Assembly (NCBI RefSeq): GCF_036013525.1
Contig: NZ_CP107853.1
Coordinates: 12,152,001 to 12,216,000 of the forward strand
Origin: Nonomuraea sp. NBC_00507
GTDB taxonomy: Bacteria; Actinomycetota; Actinomycetes; Streptosporangiales; Streptosporangiaceae
Direction: 5' to 3'
Length of the DNA: 64,000 nt
Shown: in pieces, positions 34,986 to 43,425 of the stretch
How positions within the stretch are numbered: the stretch's first letter is position 1
Layout of the letters: each line of letters opens with the position of its first letter
Position numbers and translations under genes: made by a program
Notes under the pieces: model-generated
The model's database searches: none
What the model was told of the DNA's origin: nothing
What the model saw: the letters and a program-made list of their open reading frames with translations, nothing else

Positions 34986-35655
34986 GCGGCCGGAATGCGA
35001 AGGGATCCGCGAGGCGATCCCGGAACTCGCCGCCGGCGCCCTCGCCGGCGACGAGCGCGCCGACGTGCTGCGCCATCTGTCGGGCTGCGCCGCCTGTCGC
35101 AGGGAGCTGGAGCAGGCCACCCAGGTGGTGGACGCGCTCACCACGCTGGCCCCCGCGGAGGAGCCGCCCGCCGCCTTCGAGTCCGCGGTGCTCGCCCGCA
35201 TCAGCGGGGGACGCCCGCGCCGTCGATGGCGGCCGATCGGGATGCATCTGCTCACGGCAGCGATCGTCGCCGCGCTGGTGGGCGGGGCCGTGTGGGTGGC
35301 CACCGGGCCGGACCGCCGGCTCGCGGAGAGCTACCGGGAGACGCTCGCCATCGCCGACGGGCGCTACCTCACCGCCGCGGTCCTCTATGCCGGCCAGCGG
35401 CGAGTGGGCCACGCGTTCGCCTATCAAGGATCGCCGAGCTGGATCTTCCTCACCGTCGAGGCGGCCGGAGACTCCGGCTCCTATCAGGCCACTCTGGCCG
35501 GCAGGGACGGCGCCTGGAGCGACCTCGGCCAGGTCACCGTCTCCAGGGGGCGGGCTTCGTGGGGCACCACCGTGTCGACGCCCATCGCGGAGATCGACCG
35601 GGTCGTGCTGCGGAAAGCCGGCTCCCCCGATGTCATCGCCGTCTTCGCGCGATGA
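34978..35655 (+). CDS. Membrane-anchored zinc anti-sigma factor
   Basis: 225 residues. The N-terminal ZAS domain has H-x3-C-x2-C in RHLSGCAACRREL, preceded by IPELAAGALAGDERADV. A single helix lies at about 88-108 (LLTAAIVAALVGGAVWVAT) and an extracytoplasmic beta-rich domain follows (QGSPSWIFLTVEAAGDSGSY). It binds the SigK-like factor encoded just upstream and releases it on an envelope signal. Overlap of the two genes supports stoichiometric expression. Confidence 0.9.
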   Translation: MTERPECEGIREAIPELAAGALAGDERADVLRHLSGCAACRRELEQATQVVDALTTLAPAEEPPAAFESAVLARISGGRPRRRWRPIGMHLLTAAIVAALVGGAVWVATGPDRRLAESYRETLAIADGRYLTAAVLYAGQRRVGHAFAYQGSPSWIFLTVEAAGDSGSYQATLAGRDGAWSDLGQVTVSRGRASWGTTVSTPIAEIDRVVLRKAGSPDVIAVFAR

Positions 35656-35742
35656 GAGTCACTTGCGAGACGGGATCCACCGGGGTGTGATTCGTTGAAG
35701 CCCGATCTCATCCCGCAAGCAAAGGCAACGAGGAGGTTGGCG

Positions 35743-36309
35743 GTGGGCAGGATCGTAGTCACCGAGTTCATCTCGCTCGACGGCGTGGTGGAGGCCCCCG
35801 GCGGTGAGGACTTCAAGCACCGGAACTGGAGCTTCGCCTTCGACCGCGGCGCGGACGGCGACCAGTTCAAGCTGGACGAGGCGCTGGCGGCCGAGGTGCT
35901 GCTGATCGGCCGCAGGACCTATGAGAGCTTCGCCGACGCCTGGCCGAAGTACACAGGTCCCTTGGCCGACAAGTACAACAGCATGCCCAAGTACGTGGTC
36001 TCGAGCACCCTGACCGACCCCCAGTGGAACAACACCTACGTGATCGCGGGCGACGTGGTCGCGGAGGTGACCAAGCTGAAGGAGCAGGTGGACGGCGAGA
36101 TCCAGATCCCCGGCAGCATCCGGCTCGTGCAGGAGCTGATCGAGAACGACCTCGTCGACGAGATCCACCTGATGACCTTCCCGGTCATCCTCGGCACCGG
36201 CAGGCGCCTGCTCGGGGAGACCACCGACAAGACGACGTGGAAGCTGACCGAGTCGAAGACGGTCGGCGAGGGCATCCCGATCACGATCTTCCAGCGGGCC
36301 GGCCGATGA
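35743..36309 (+). CDS. Dihydrofolate-reductase-like protein (RibD C-terminal family), copy 2
   Basis: 188 residues from GTG 35743, chosen for GAGGAGG 6 bases upstream. VVTEFISLDGVVEAPGGEDF, LLIGRRTYESFADAWPKYTG, IPGSIRLVQELIENDLVDEI and FPVILGTGRRLLGETTDKTT are family blocks. It differs clearly from copy 1, so the paralogues are not recent duplicates. Substrate unknown; an NADPH-dependent reductase role is inferred from the fold. It lies 87 bases after the anti-sigma gene. Confidence 0.88.
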   Translation: MGRIVVTEFISLDGVVEAPGGEDFKHRNWSFAFDRGADGDQFKLDEALAAEVLLIGRRTYESFADAWPKYTGPLADKYNSMPKYVVSSTLTDPQWNNTYVIAGDVVAEVTKLKEQVDGEIQIPGSIRLVQELIENDLVDEIHLMTFPVILGTGRRLLGETTDKTTWKLTESKTVGEGIPITIFQRAGR

Positions 36310-36348
36310 GTCTTGCCGCTTCCGAGGCCACGGACGCGAGGGCGGTTG

Positions 36349-37935
36349 TCAGAGCCGGGCTCCGACGTCGGCGCCGTTGGCAGGGCGTAGGAAGGTGGAG
36401 GTGCGGATCGAGCCGTCGGCGTTGCGCGGCCCCGTGATGATGCTCGGGTCGGTGCCGGCGAACGACCAGCTGCCGCCGAGGTTCCACGAGTTGCCGGTGC
36501 CGCTGGAGTTGGCGCCCAGTGACACGTTGACGCCGTTGGCGACGGCGAGGTTCTTGGTCAGCGTCGCGTCGGCGTCGGCGAAGTCAAAGCCGGTGCCGGG
36601 GTTGTCCCAGGCGGTGCAGTGGTCGATCATCATCTGGCCGGGGTTGGCGTTGTCGATGAAACCACCGGTGGCGTTGTCCCATGCCATGCTGTTGCGGACC
36701 ACGTGTGCCGCCGGCAGATCCTCGTCTCCCCCGCCGAGCTTGAACCCGTTGCCGTCACCGGTGTAGTCGGGCAGGTTCCAGCGGTTGAAGCCGTTGCCGT
36801 AGGCGATGCTGTTCTCCACCGTCACCGGGGACAGGAACTCCCAGAAGTCCAGGCCGTCGTCGGAGTTGTTCCACAATCTGGCGCCGCGCACCACGTTGCC
36901 GGTGCCGGAGCCCTCCTTGATGGCCAGGCCGTCGGCGCTCTCCCCGTTGTTGCGGGGATCGCGGTTGCCGTACGCGTCCAGGTTGATGATCTGGTTGTTG
37001 CTGGACGCGCCCTGGAGGTGCAGGCCGCTTTCGTAGTTGTCCCGCGTGATGAGACGTTCGAAGACATTGTTGTTGGTGTCGAGGCCGAACACGGCGTACG
37101 GGCCGTTGATGATCTCCAGGCCGATCAGCCGCCAGTAATCGCCCTCGATGTGGATCGCGCCGCGCTCCGGGCGGGGGATGCTGCCATCGACCGGGGCTGG
37201 GGTATGCGGCATGTTCTCACCGTCGATGACGACACGCTCCCCGTTGTAGGTGGTCATCGTGATGGGGGCGCTCGCGGTGCCGTTCTTCAGCAGCTGGATG
37301 TTGGTGCTCGGCGTGTACGTGCCGCCGCGGAGGAGGATCGTGTGCCCGGGCTGCGCGAGGTCGACCGCGCGCTGGATCGTCCGCAGCGGTTGGGCCAGGG
37401 TGCCGGCGTTGCTGTCGTTGCCGTTGGTCGCGACGTAGAGCGTGGTGCCCGGCGGTGTCGTGCCGTCGGTGGTGACGTCGATGAAGTCGATGTTCGGCAG
37501 CCCGCCGGAAGCCGTCGGGCTGAACCGGATCGTGTTGCTCCCGGAGCTCACCGAAACGCTCAACGTCTTCGTGACCCACGTCGACCACGCGCCGGTGCCC
37601 TCGAACGACACCGACTGCACGGTCGAGCCGTTGACCATCAAGGTAGCGGGCCGGCTCGTCGTGGTCCCGTTGGCGAAGCGGACCGCCACCGTCGCGGCGC
37701 CCGCGGCCGGCGCGTTCACCGTGAACTGCGCCGCCGCGCCCACAGCGTTGGCGGCGTTGCAGAAACCGGTCCCCGAGTAGCCAGAGTGATTGGAGTCGAT
37801 GGTGCCGTCGCACGTCGCGGGAGCGGTCTCCGCCTCATAGCGGGTGGTCGCCGCCGCCGCCGTGGCGGCGGGTAATGCCATGAACGCGCCGGCTGCCAGG
37901 GCGGCGCATGCGATGAACGGTCTCAGTCTCATCAT
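36349..37935 (-). CDS. Secreted CBM35 plus right-handed beta-helix pectate-lyase-like protein
   Basis: 528 residues, GGAGAAGG upstream of ATG 37935. Signal peptide with cleavage after about residue 27 (TAAAATT). Residues about 28-155 are a CBM35-like module (YEAETAPATCDGTIDSNHSG, VAVRFANGTT, NIDFIDVT). Residues from about 165 form a beta-helix of the PL9/PelL type: LYVATNGNDSNAGTLAQPLR, LRGGTYTPSTNIQL, NNVFERLITRDNYESGLHLQ, GDGNGFKLGGG. PL9 enzymes cleave pectate by beta-elimination using a Lys. A LacI-type palindrome lies 26 bases upstream, linking it to the sugar locus at 41-52 kb. Confidence 0.85.
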   Translation of the reverse strand: MMRLRPFIACAALAAGAFMALPAATAAAATTRYEAETAPATCDGTIDSNHSGYSGTGFCNAANAVGAAAQFTVNAPAAGAATVAVRFANGTTTSRPATLMVNGSTVQSVSFEGTGAWSTWVTKTLSVSVSSGSNTIRFSPTASGGLPNIDFIDVTTDGTTPPGTTLYVATNGNDSNAGTLAQPLRTIQRAVDLAQPGHTILLRGGTYTPSTNIQLLKNGTASAPITMTTYNGERVVIDGENMPHTPAPVDGSIPRPERGAIHIEGDYWRLIGLEIINGPYAVFGLDTNNNVFERLITRDNYESGLHLQGASSNNQIINLDAYGNRDPRNNGESADGLAIKEGSGTGNVVRGARLWNNSDDGLDFWEFLSPVTVENSIAYGNGFNRWNLPDYTGDGNGFKLGGGDEDLPAAHVVRNSMAWDNATGGFIDNANPGQMMIDHCTAWDNPGTGFDFADADATLTKNLAVANGVNVSLGANSSGTGNSWNLGGSWSFAGTDPSIITGPRNADGSIRTSTFLRPANGADVGARL

Positions 37936-37960
37936 CCTTCTCCAAGGGTCACCGACGTAC

Positions 37961-37974
37961 GGTAAGCGCTTTCC
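37961..37974 (-). promoter_or_regulatory. LacI-family operator before the pectate-lyase-like gene
   Basis: GGTAAGCGCTTTCC is a near-perfect palindrome around AAGCGCTT, matching the GGwAAGCGCTTwCC form used by many actinomycete LacI regulators. It lies 26 bases from the start codon. Confidence 0.75.
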
Positions 37975-38043
37975 GAATGCGTGCGAGGAGTGAAGCACAG
38001 GGGGTCGACGGCGAGAAGCCCTCAAGGGCGGCGCGACCCACCG

Positions 38044-38850
38044 GTTCGTCATCCGGCCAGGTCAAGCCGCCTGCCCAGCACCTGCTCGAGTTGCAGGCGC
38101 GCGGTGAAAGTTTCATGGCCGACGGCGAACTCGGCTCGCTGGAGGAAGCCGAGGAGGCGCTGCAGGAGACGCTGCTGCGCGCATGGCGCTCTCTGGGCGG
38201 CTACCAGGAGCGGGCGCCGCTGCTGCACTGGCTCCACCGCATCGCCACCGCCACCTGTCTGAAGGCCATCGCCGCGCGCGGGCGCAGACCGGCGACCTTG
38301 GCGGAGGTCTCGCACCTGCAGCCCTACCCCGACCGGGCTCGACCGCGTCGACCCCGCCGACACGGTCGAGCTGCGCGAAAGCGTGCGGCTGGCGTTCGTC
38401 GCCGCCCTGCAACTGCTGCCCGCCAGCCAGCGCGCGGTGCTCATCCTGCGCGAGGTGTTGTGCTGGAGCTCCGCGGAGGTGGCCGAGTTCCTCGATTCCA
38501 GCGTGCCGGCGCACCTAGACCTCGACGCGCTGGCGGCGCTATTACGCGAGGACGCGATCTTGCGCATGCCGCCCGAGCCGGTCGAGATCGTCGGCCGGGA
38601 CGCCGTCTGCCGGTTCTTCGCCACCACCCCCGCGGAAGGCCGACTGGATCGCATCCGCCTGGTCGCGACCGCCGCGAACGGGCAGCCGGCGCTGGCCGCC
38701 TACCTGCCCGACGCCACCGATACGTGCCAGGGCTACGGCATCATGGTCCTCACCACGACCCCGGCGGGCATCGCCGAGATCACCGGGTTCCCCGACCAGG
38801 CTCTGTTCGCATGGTTCGGCCTGCCGAAGGAGTCTGCGCTCCTCCGGTGA
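38044..38850 (+). pseudogene. SigJ-like sigma factor gene with frameshift and deletion
   Basis: Frame one carries GSLEEAEEALQETLLRAWRS and LHRIATATCLKAIAARGRR up to LQPYPDR. The reading then shifts to another frame: GLDRVDPADTVELRESVRLA, LQLLPASQRAVLILREVLCW and VAEFLDSSVPA, followed at once by HLDLDALAALLREDAILRMP and a SnoaL-like tail. In intact relatives region 4.2 (VNSALQRARA) and a linker lie between SSVPA and DLDALAALL; about 50-60 residues are missing. The product would lack promoter recognition. The intact paralogue at 39512 shows what is lost. Confidence 0.7.
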
Positions 38851-38872
38851 GCCACCCGGCCCGCCTTACGCG

Positions 38873-39454
38873 TCATGCGCGGCCGGCGTCTCCTCCAGGG
38901 TGGGGTGGCCGGCCGTACCGCGCGAGGACGGCTGCGCCGGACTGCTCTGCGGAGCGGCACTCCAGGTGCGTGGCCGGGCCGGCGGCAGGAAAGAGCCGGT
39001 CGCCGGCGCCGAGGATCGTGGGGAAGGTCAGGAGCCGATACTCATCGATCAGGTCCGCGGCCATCAGCGCGCGCACGACGCTCAGACTGCCGGTGATGAT
39101 CACATCGCGCTGCTCGCGCTTCACGGTGTCGATGAGGTCTCCGTCGATGACCTGGGAGTTCACCCACGCCGACGGGTCGGTCAGCGTACGGGAGGCGACC
39201 AGCTTCGGCACGGCGTTCATCCGCGCCGAGAACGGGTCGTCGCGCCCCGGCCAGATCCGGGAGAACACCTGCCAGGTCGTGCGCCCCAGCAGCATGACCC
39301 CCTCGTCCAGGGTGCTGCCCAGCCGGAACTTGTCCCCGGCGACGGCCTCGGCACCGTGTCGGAACGCCCAGCCGCCGGTCGGCGTGCCTCCGGACCCGTC
39401 AGGGTCGGACACGATCCCGTCCAGGGTGATGAACTGGATGACGATGACGCTCAC
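38873..39454 (-). CDS. Dihydrofolate-reductase-like protein (RibD C-terminal family), copy 3
   Basis: 193 residues from GTG 39454 (AAGGGA upstream). VIVIQFITLDGIVSDPDGSG, VMLLGRTTWQVFSRIWPGRD, ITGSLSVVRALMAADLIDEY and LTFPTILGAGDRLFP are family blocks. It follows the ECF sigma gene at 39512 on the same strand by 57 bases. Pairing of such sigma factors with RibD-like reductases is common in actinomycetes, so it may be a regulon member. Confidence 0.87.
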   Translation of the reverse strand: MSVIVIQFITLDGIVSDPDGSGGTPTGGWAFRHGAEAVAGDKFRLGSTLDEGVMLLGRTTWQVFSRIWPGRDDPFSARMNAVPKLVASRTLTDPSAWVNSQVIDGDLIDTVKREQRDVIITGSLSVVRALMAADLIDEYRLLTFPTILGAGDRLFPAAGPATHLECRSAEQSGAAVLARYGRPPHPGGDAGRA

Positions 39455-39511
39455 GATGGGTGTCCCTTTCGCTCGATGTTCACCCGTACGTACCGGCGGC
39501 ATCGGCCCGGC

Positions 39512-40450
39512 TCATCGCGCCTTGCGAAACTCCTCGGAAGAAATCCGCTCGGGTAGGTCGAACGCCTGGAACACGCGTGGATCGGCGAACACGACGTTGT
39601 GCGCGACCCGGCCACCGGTGACCGTCAAGACCTGGAGCGTGTGCAGCCGATGCCCGCCGCCGGGCTCCGGTGCGTATGCGGCGAGCGTGGGCTGCCCGTT
39701 GGCGGTGAGCGGGCGCATGGCCCAGCCCGGCCCCCACATCTCGAACACGCGGTCCATGAACAGGCCGTAGTCGCGGCTGCCCCGATACCACAGCGGCACC
39801 GGCGGCATCTCCATGATCGCATCGTCGGTGAGGAGCCGCACGAGCTCGGGGACGTCGGCCGCTTCGAAGGCCCGCATGTACCGCTGGACCACCGCGCGCA
39901 CCTCGGGATCGTCCGGCTCGGCGACCTCGCCGACGTCGCCGGCGTCCGCGAGGGCGGCGCGGGCTCGCTGCAGAGCGCTGTTGACGGCCGTGACCGTGGT
40001 CTCCAGCTGCGTGGCGACCTCTGCGGCGCTGAACTCCAGCACCTCGCGGAGCACGAGCACGGCCCGCTGCCGCGGCGGCAGGACCTGCATCGCCGCCACC
40101 AGCGCCAGCCGCAGGTCAGCGCGCGCCCCCACGTCGAACCGCGCGTCGGGGAACGGCTGCAGCCAGGGGATGTCGAGCGCCGGCGTCAGCGGCGCCCCGG
40201 GGTCATCGCTCGGCGCTCCCAGCCCGGACGGCAACGGCCGCCGCGCACGCCCCTCCAACGCGGTCAGGCACGCGTTGGTCGCGATCCGGTACAGCCAGGT
40301 CCGTACGGAGGCACGCGTGTGGTCGTACCGGTCGCGGGCCTTCCACGCGCGCAGCATCGTCTCCTGCACCAGGTCCTCGGCCTCGTGAAACGAACCCAGC
40401 ATCCGATAGCAGTAGGCCACCAGTTCGCCCCGGTAAGGCTCGAATTCCAT
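39512..40450 (-). CDS. SigJ-type ECF sigma factor with SnoaL-like C-terminal domain
   Basis: 312 residues from ATG 40450; an ATG at 40468 would add six. Region 2: YRGELVAYCYRMLGSFHEAE with DLVQETMLRAW. Region 4: LPPRQRAVLVLREVLEFSAA and TVTAVNSALQRARAAL. The C-terminal ~110 residues are a SnoaL-like domain (RYMRAFEAADVPELVRLLTD, ANGQPTLAAYAPEPGG), which in this sigma group replaces an anti-sigma factor and tunes activity by an unknown ligand or contact. It matches the TIGR02960-type family. It lies 7 bases after the hemerythrin gene, so the two are probably co-transcribed. Confidence 0.9.
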   Translation of the reverse strand: MEFEPYRGELVAYCYRMLGSFHEAEDLVQETMLRAWKARDRYDHTRASVRTWLYRIATNACLTALEGRARRPLPSGLGAPSDDPGAPLTPALDIPWLQPFPDARFDVGARADLRLALVAAMQVLPPRQRAVLVLREVLEFSAAEVATQLETTVTAVNSALQRARAALADAGDVGEVAEPDDPEVRAVVQRYMRAFEAADVPELVRLLTDDAIMEMPPVPLWYRGSRDYGLFMDRVFEMWGPGWAMRPLTANGQPTLAAYAPEPGGGHRLHTLQVLTVTGGRVAHNVVFADPRVFQAFDLPERISSEEFRKAR

Positions 40451-40457
40451 GAGCCCA

Positions 40458-40952
40458 TCATGGTACATCCCTGTTCCGCGCGGCTCCCGACCGCCGGCCG
40501 AGCGGCGCCATCTTCTTGGCCCTCGTCACCTGGCCGCCCAGTTCCAGGAGCTGGGCCTCGGAACAGGCCTGCCGCAGCCGCGGGAACAGGTCGTTCTCCT
40601 GCTCCCGCACGTGGTGGCGGATCTGATCCATCAGCCGCTCCAGCGTCGGCCAGAATGCCGTGTCGGACGACTCCAGCCCTTCCAGCTGCTTCATCGTCCG
40701 CTCGGCGGCGGCGTGCTCGGCGATCTCCTCATCCGCCAGCGCGTCGCCGCCCGGGACGTGTTCGCGCACCGCCGGGTACAGGTACGCCTCCTCCGCCACC
40801 GAGTGGCGCACCAGTTCGATGACCACCTGCTCCGCCAGGGTCTCGGCCTTCTCATCGATCCGGCCGACCATATGCTCCAGCCGGCTGAACAGCTCCTCGA
40901 CCTCGCGGTGGTCGACGACCAGGACCGCGATCACATCCTGTTGTTCGCTCAT
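40458..40952 (-). CDS. Hemerythrin HHE-domain protein
   Basis: 164 residues. Iron-ligand pattern: VVDHREVEELFSRLE, VRHSVAEEAYLYPAV, AEHAAAERTMKQLEGLE and IRHHVREQENDLFPRL, giving H...HxxxE...H...HxxxE as in HHE domains. These bind a diiron centre and sense or handle oxygen or nitric oxide in the cytosol. Grouping with the SigJ-type factor, RibD-like reductase and DUF1876 gene on one strand suggests a stress-response operon. Confidence 0.9.
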   Translation of the reverse strand: MSEQQDVIAVLVVDHREVEELFSRLEHMVGRIDEKAETLAEQVVIELVRHSVAEEAYLYPAVREHVPGGDALADEEIAEHAAAERTMKQLEGLESSDTAFWPTLERLMDQIRHHVREQENDLFPRLRQACSEAQLLELGGQVTRAKKMAPLGRRSGAARNRDVP

Positions 40953-40995
40953 CGGCGGGCTCCTTCGACCGAGATCAAGTCGCGGATCAGGGACG

Positions 40996-41250
40996 TCAGG
41001 TCGCCGACCGGACGTTCTCGCGGACGTCCTTGGTCGCCACGCCCAGCAGTTTGCCGGTCAGATCGATCAGTGCGCGGCCGACGGCCAGCTCTTCACCGAT
41101 CTGCGGCGCGGGCGGGTCAGCCGGATTGCGGTGAGCTTCGCCGCACCCGGTCAACCGCACGTCGGCTGGGCTGGTCAAAGTGACGTACGCGGTGGCAAGA
41201 TCGCCGGTCTCGGCGATGTCGATCTGAATGGACCATTGTCTGTCGGCCAT
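40996..41250 (-). CDS. DUF1876 (dsRBFC-type) small protein
   Basis: 84 residues from ATG 41250 (GAGGTGAG upstream). WSIQIDIAETGDLATAYVTL, GCGEAHRNPADPPAPQIGEE and LAVGRALIDLTGKLLGVAT match DUF1876, small proteins frequent in actinomycetes and often near stress genes. Function unknown; the fold is double-stranded-RNA-binding-like. It is the first gene of the minus-strand run leading to hemerythrin, sigma factor and reductase. Confidence 0.87.
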   Translation of the reverse strand: MADRQWSIQIDIAETGDLATAYVTLTSPADVRLTGCGEAHRNPADPPAPQIGEELAVGRALIDLTGKLLGVATKDVRENVRSAT

Positions 41251-41376
41251 GGGTCTCACCTCACTGGTACCTCACTGTCGCGCTACCCCAGGTCATGTGG
41301 GCAAACGCGGCTCGCTGAGGTAGCCGGGCAGCGCGGCGCCCGCCGAACGCCGCCCGGAGGGGGTGCTTGCGACATT

Positions 41377-41431
41377 CCGATCAATAGGCCCAGAAAAGCC
41401 TAATTTGATTCAACTTCGATCACTTTCGATC
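41377..41431 (+). promoter_or_regulatory. Promoter/operator region of the lyase-regulator operon
   Basis: Contains CCGATCAATA (41377-41386), also found at 46646-46655 in the divergent promoter of the DUF2264 gene. ACTTCGATC and ACTTTCGATC follow as direct repeats exactly 10 bases apart (to 41431), typical of DeoR-family sites. The lyase ATG is 30 bases on. Confidence 0.6.
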
Positions 41432-41460
41432 GCTACTATGGGGGCGTCGCGAGGAGGACC

Positions 41461-43425
41461 ATGACGAACACTGCAACCGGATCCGCGGGCCGGCGGACGG
41501 AGAGCGGACCGGCGGAAGACGGGGCGGTCGGTCCCCTGCGTGCCGTCTGGGGGGCCGCGATGTCGCCGGAGGCCCTGGTCCGCAGCCTGCTGCCGGCTGA
41601 GGCGGCGCTGCCGGTCCCTCCCGCGGGGGACGCCGCCTGGGATCAGGTCCGCAGCTCAGGCACGCTGGCCGCCGTACGGGAGCGGGCGGAGGCAGAGCTG
41701 GGCACACCCTGGCCGCAGCCACTGGCCTCGCAGTACGCGCGTTATTTCCGCGACGGCAACCGCACCCGCTACGAGAGCCAGGTGTTCGAGCGCCAGGACC
41801 GGCTGACCCGGGCGGTGCTCATGGCGACGATCGGTGAGGCGGGCGGTGAGGCGGGCCGCGGGCAGAAGTGGCTGGACGAGGCCGCCGACGGGATCGTGCA
41901 GTTGTGTGAGCAGAGCTCGTGGTGCTGGCCGGCGCACGAGGACACCTGCCGGCCCCGCGGCACGGTCCTCCCCGATGTGGCGACCCCCTGCCTCGACCTT
42001 GGCGCCGCCGACGTCGCCGCCCAGCTGGCGTGGGCCGACCAGGCTCTCGGCGACCGGCTGGCGGAGCGCTATCCCGGGCTGCGCGAACGCGTGCGGGCAG
42101 AGGTGCGCGTGCGGGTGCTCGACCCGTTCGTCCAGCGGCGCGACTGGCACTGGCTGGGCCTGGACGGCGATGTGCACAACTGGTGCCCGTGGATCTGCGG
42201 CAACGTGCTCGTCGCCGCGCTGCGCCTGGCCGAGCCGGGGCGGGAGCGGGCCGGCCAGGTCGCCTGGGCGGTGGCGGGCCTCGATCGTTACCTCGCGGCG
42301 CTGCCGGCCGACGGCTCCGTCGATGAGGGTTATGAATACTGGTGGAACGGGGCATGCCGGGCGCTCGAGGCACTCGACCTCCTGGAGCACGCCACGTCGG
42401 GGCGGCTCGACGCGGCGGACGTCCCGGTCGTGCGGAAGACGGTCCGGTTCCCGCACCGCATGCATCTGGGCGGGCCGTGGTATCTGAACCTCGCCGACGC
42501 GCGGGCTCGGCCGCCGGCCGACCAGCCGTGGCAGGTGCTGCACCGCTGGGCTCGCCGGCTCGGCGAAGTGGACGCCCGCCGGCACGCGGAGTCGCAGCGT
42601 ACGCCGGGGATCCCCGCCTCCGCCGAGCTCGGGCGGGCGCTCTGCGAGCTGGCCGATGACGCGTGGCAGCACGCCGAGCGCGGCGAGCCGCCTCTCGTGG
42701 CCGGGGTCTGGCTGCCGGGGACGCAGGTCGGCCTCGCGCGTACGGCGGGCGGGACGGCGCGCGGTCTCGCGCTCGCGGTCAAGGGCGGGCACAACGGGGA
42801 GCACCACAACCACAACGACGTCGGGTCCGTGGTCGTCGCCGTGGACGGCGTTCCCGTGCTGGTCGACGCGGGGCGGCCGACGTACACGGCGCAGACGTTC
42901 GGGCCGGACCGTTATGCGATCTGGACGATGCAGAGCACCTGGCACAACGTTCCCGAGGTGCGGGGCGCGGCGCAGGGGCAAGGGCCTGGGTTCCGGGCCC
43001 GGGACGTGCAGGTGGTGGACGAGCCCGGCCGGTTCGAGGTGCGGCTGGACCTGGCCGCCGCCTACCCCCTGCCCGAGCTCGAGCGGTGGTGGCGGACGGC
43101 GTCGCTCGATCGGCGCGCGTCACGCGTGACGATCGGGGACTCCTGGAGCTTCACCGGGGACGGCGACCCGAGCGTGCTGCATTTCTTGCTGAACGGGCAG
43201 GTGGAGCAGCCGTCCGCCGGGCAGGTCGTCGTCCGGCCGCCGGGCGGCGCGCGGGCGGTGCGCGTCGCGTGGGACCCTGAGGTCGCGGCGGCCGTGCTCA
43301 CCGTCCGCATGCTGGAGGACCCCATGCTCTCCGAGGTGTGGGGCGAGCGGCTGACCAGGCTGGAGCTGCTCTTGCCCGGCACGGCGCGGGGCGCTTTCGA
43401 GGTCCGCGTGGAGGTGGGGGAATGA
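41461..43425 (+). CDS. Heparinase II/III-family polysaccharide lyase-like protein
   Basis: 654 residues, GAGGAGG before ATG. Residues about 90-380 form an alpha/alpha toroid (SSWCWPAHEDTC, DGDVHNWCPWICGNVLVAAL, DEGYEYWWNGACRALEALDL). The Heparinase II/III C-terminal beta domain follows, with the motif GGHNGEHHNHNDVGSVVVAV, where the HNHND His is the proposed metal/catalytic residue, and GVPVLVDAGRPTYTAQTFG. No signal peptide is seen, so it probably acts on imported oligosaccharides in the cytosol. Substrate is unknown; relatives cleave heparin, alginate or other uronates by beta-elimination. It overlaps the regulator gene by 4 bases. Confidence 0.88.
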   Translation: MTNTATGSAGRRTESGPAEDGAVGPLRAVWGAAMSPEALVRSLLPAEAALPVPPAGDAAWDQVRSSGTLAAVRERAEAELGTPWPQPLASQYARYFRDGNRTRYESQVFERQDRLTRAVLMATIGEAGGEAGRGQKWLDEAADGIVQLCEQSSWCWPAHEDTCRPRGTVLPDVATPCLDLGAADVAAQLAWADQALGDRLAERYPGLRERVRAEVRVRVLDPFVQRRDWHWLGLDGDVHNWCPWICGNVLVAALRLAEPGRERAGQVAWAVAGLDRYLAALPADGSVDEGYEYWWNGACRALEALDLLEHATSGRLDAADVPVVRKTVRFPHRMHLGGPWYLNLADARARPPADQPWQVLHRWARRLGEVDARRHAESQRTPGIPASAELGRALCELADDAWQHAERGEPPLVAGVWLPGTQVGLARTAGGTARGLALAVKGGHNGEHHNHNDVGSVVVAVDGVPVLVDAGRPTYTAQTFGPDRYAIWTMQSTWHNVPEVRGAAQGQGPGFRARDVQVVDEPGRFEVRLDLAAAYPLPELERWWRTASLDRRASRVTIGDSWSFTGDGDPSVLHFLLNGQVEQPSAGQVVVRPPGGARAVRVAWDPEVAAAVLTVRMLEDPMLSEVWGERLTRLELLLPGTARGAFEVRVEVGE

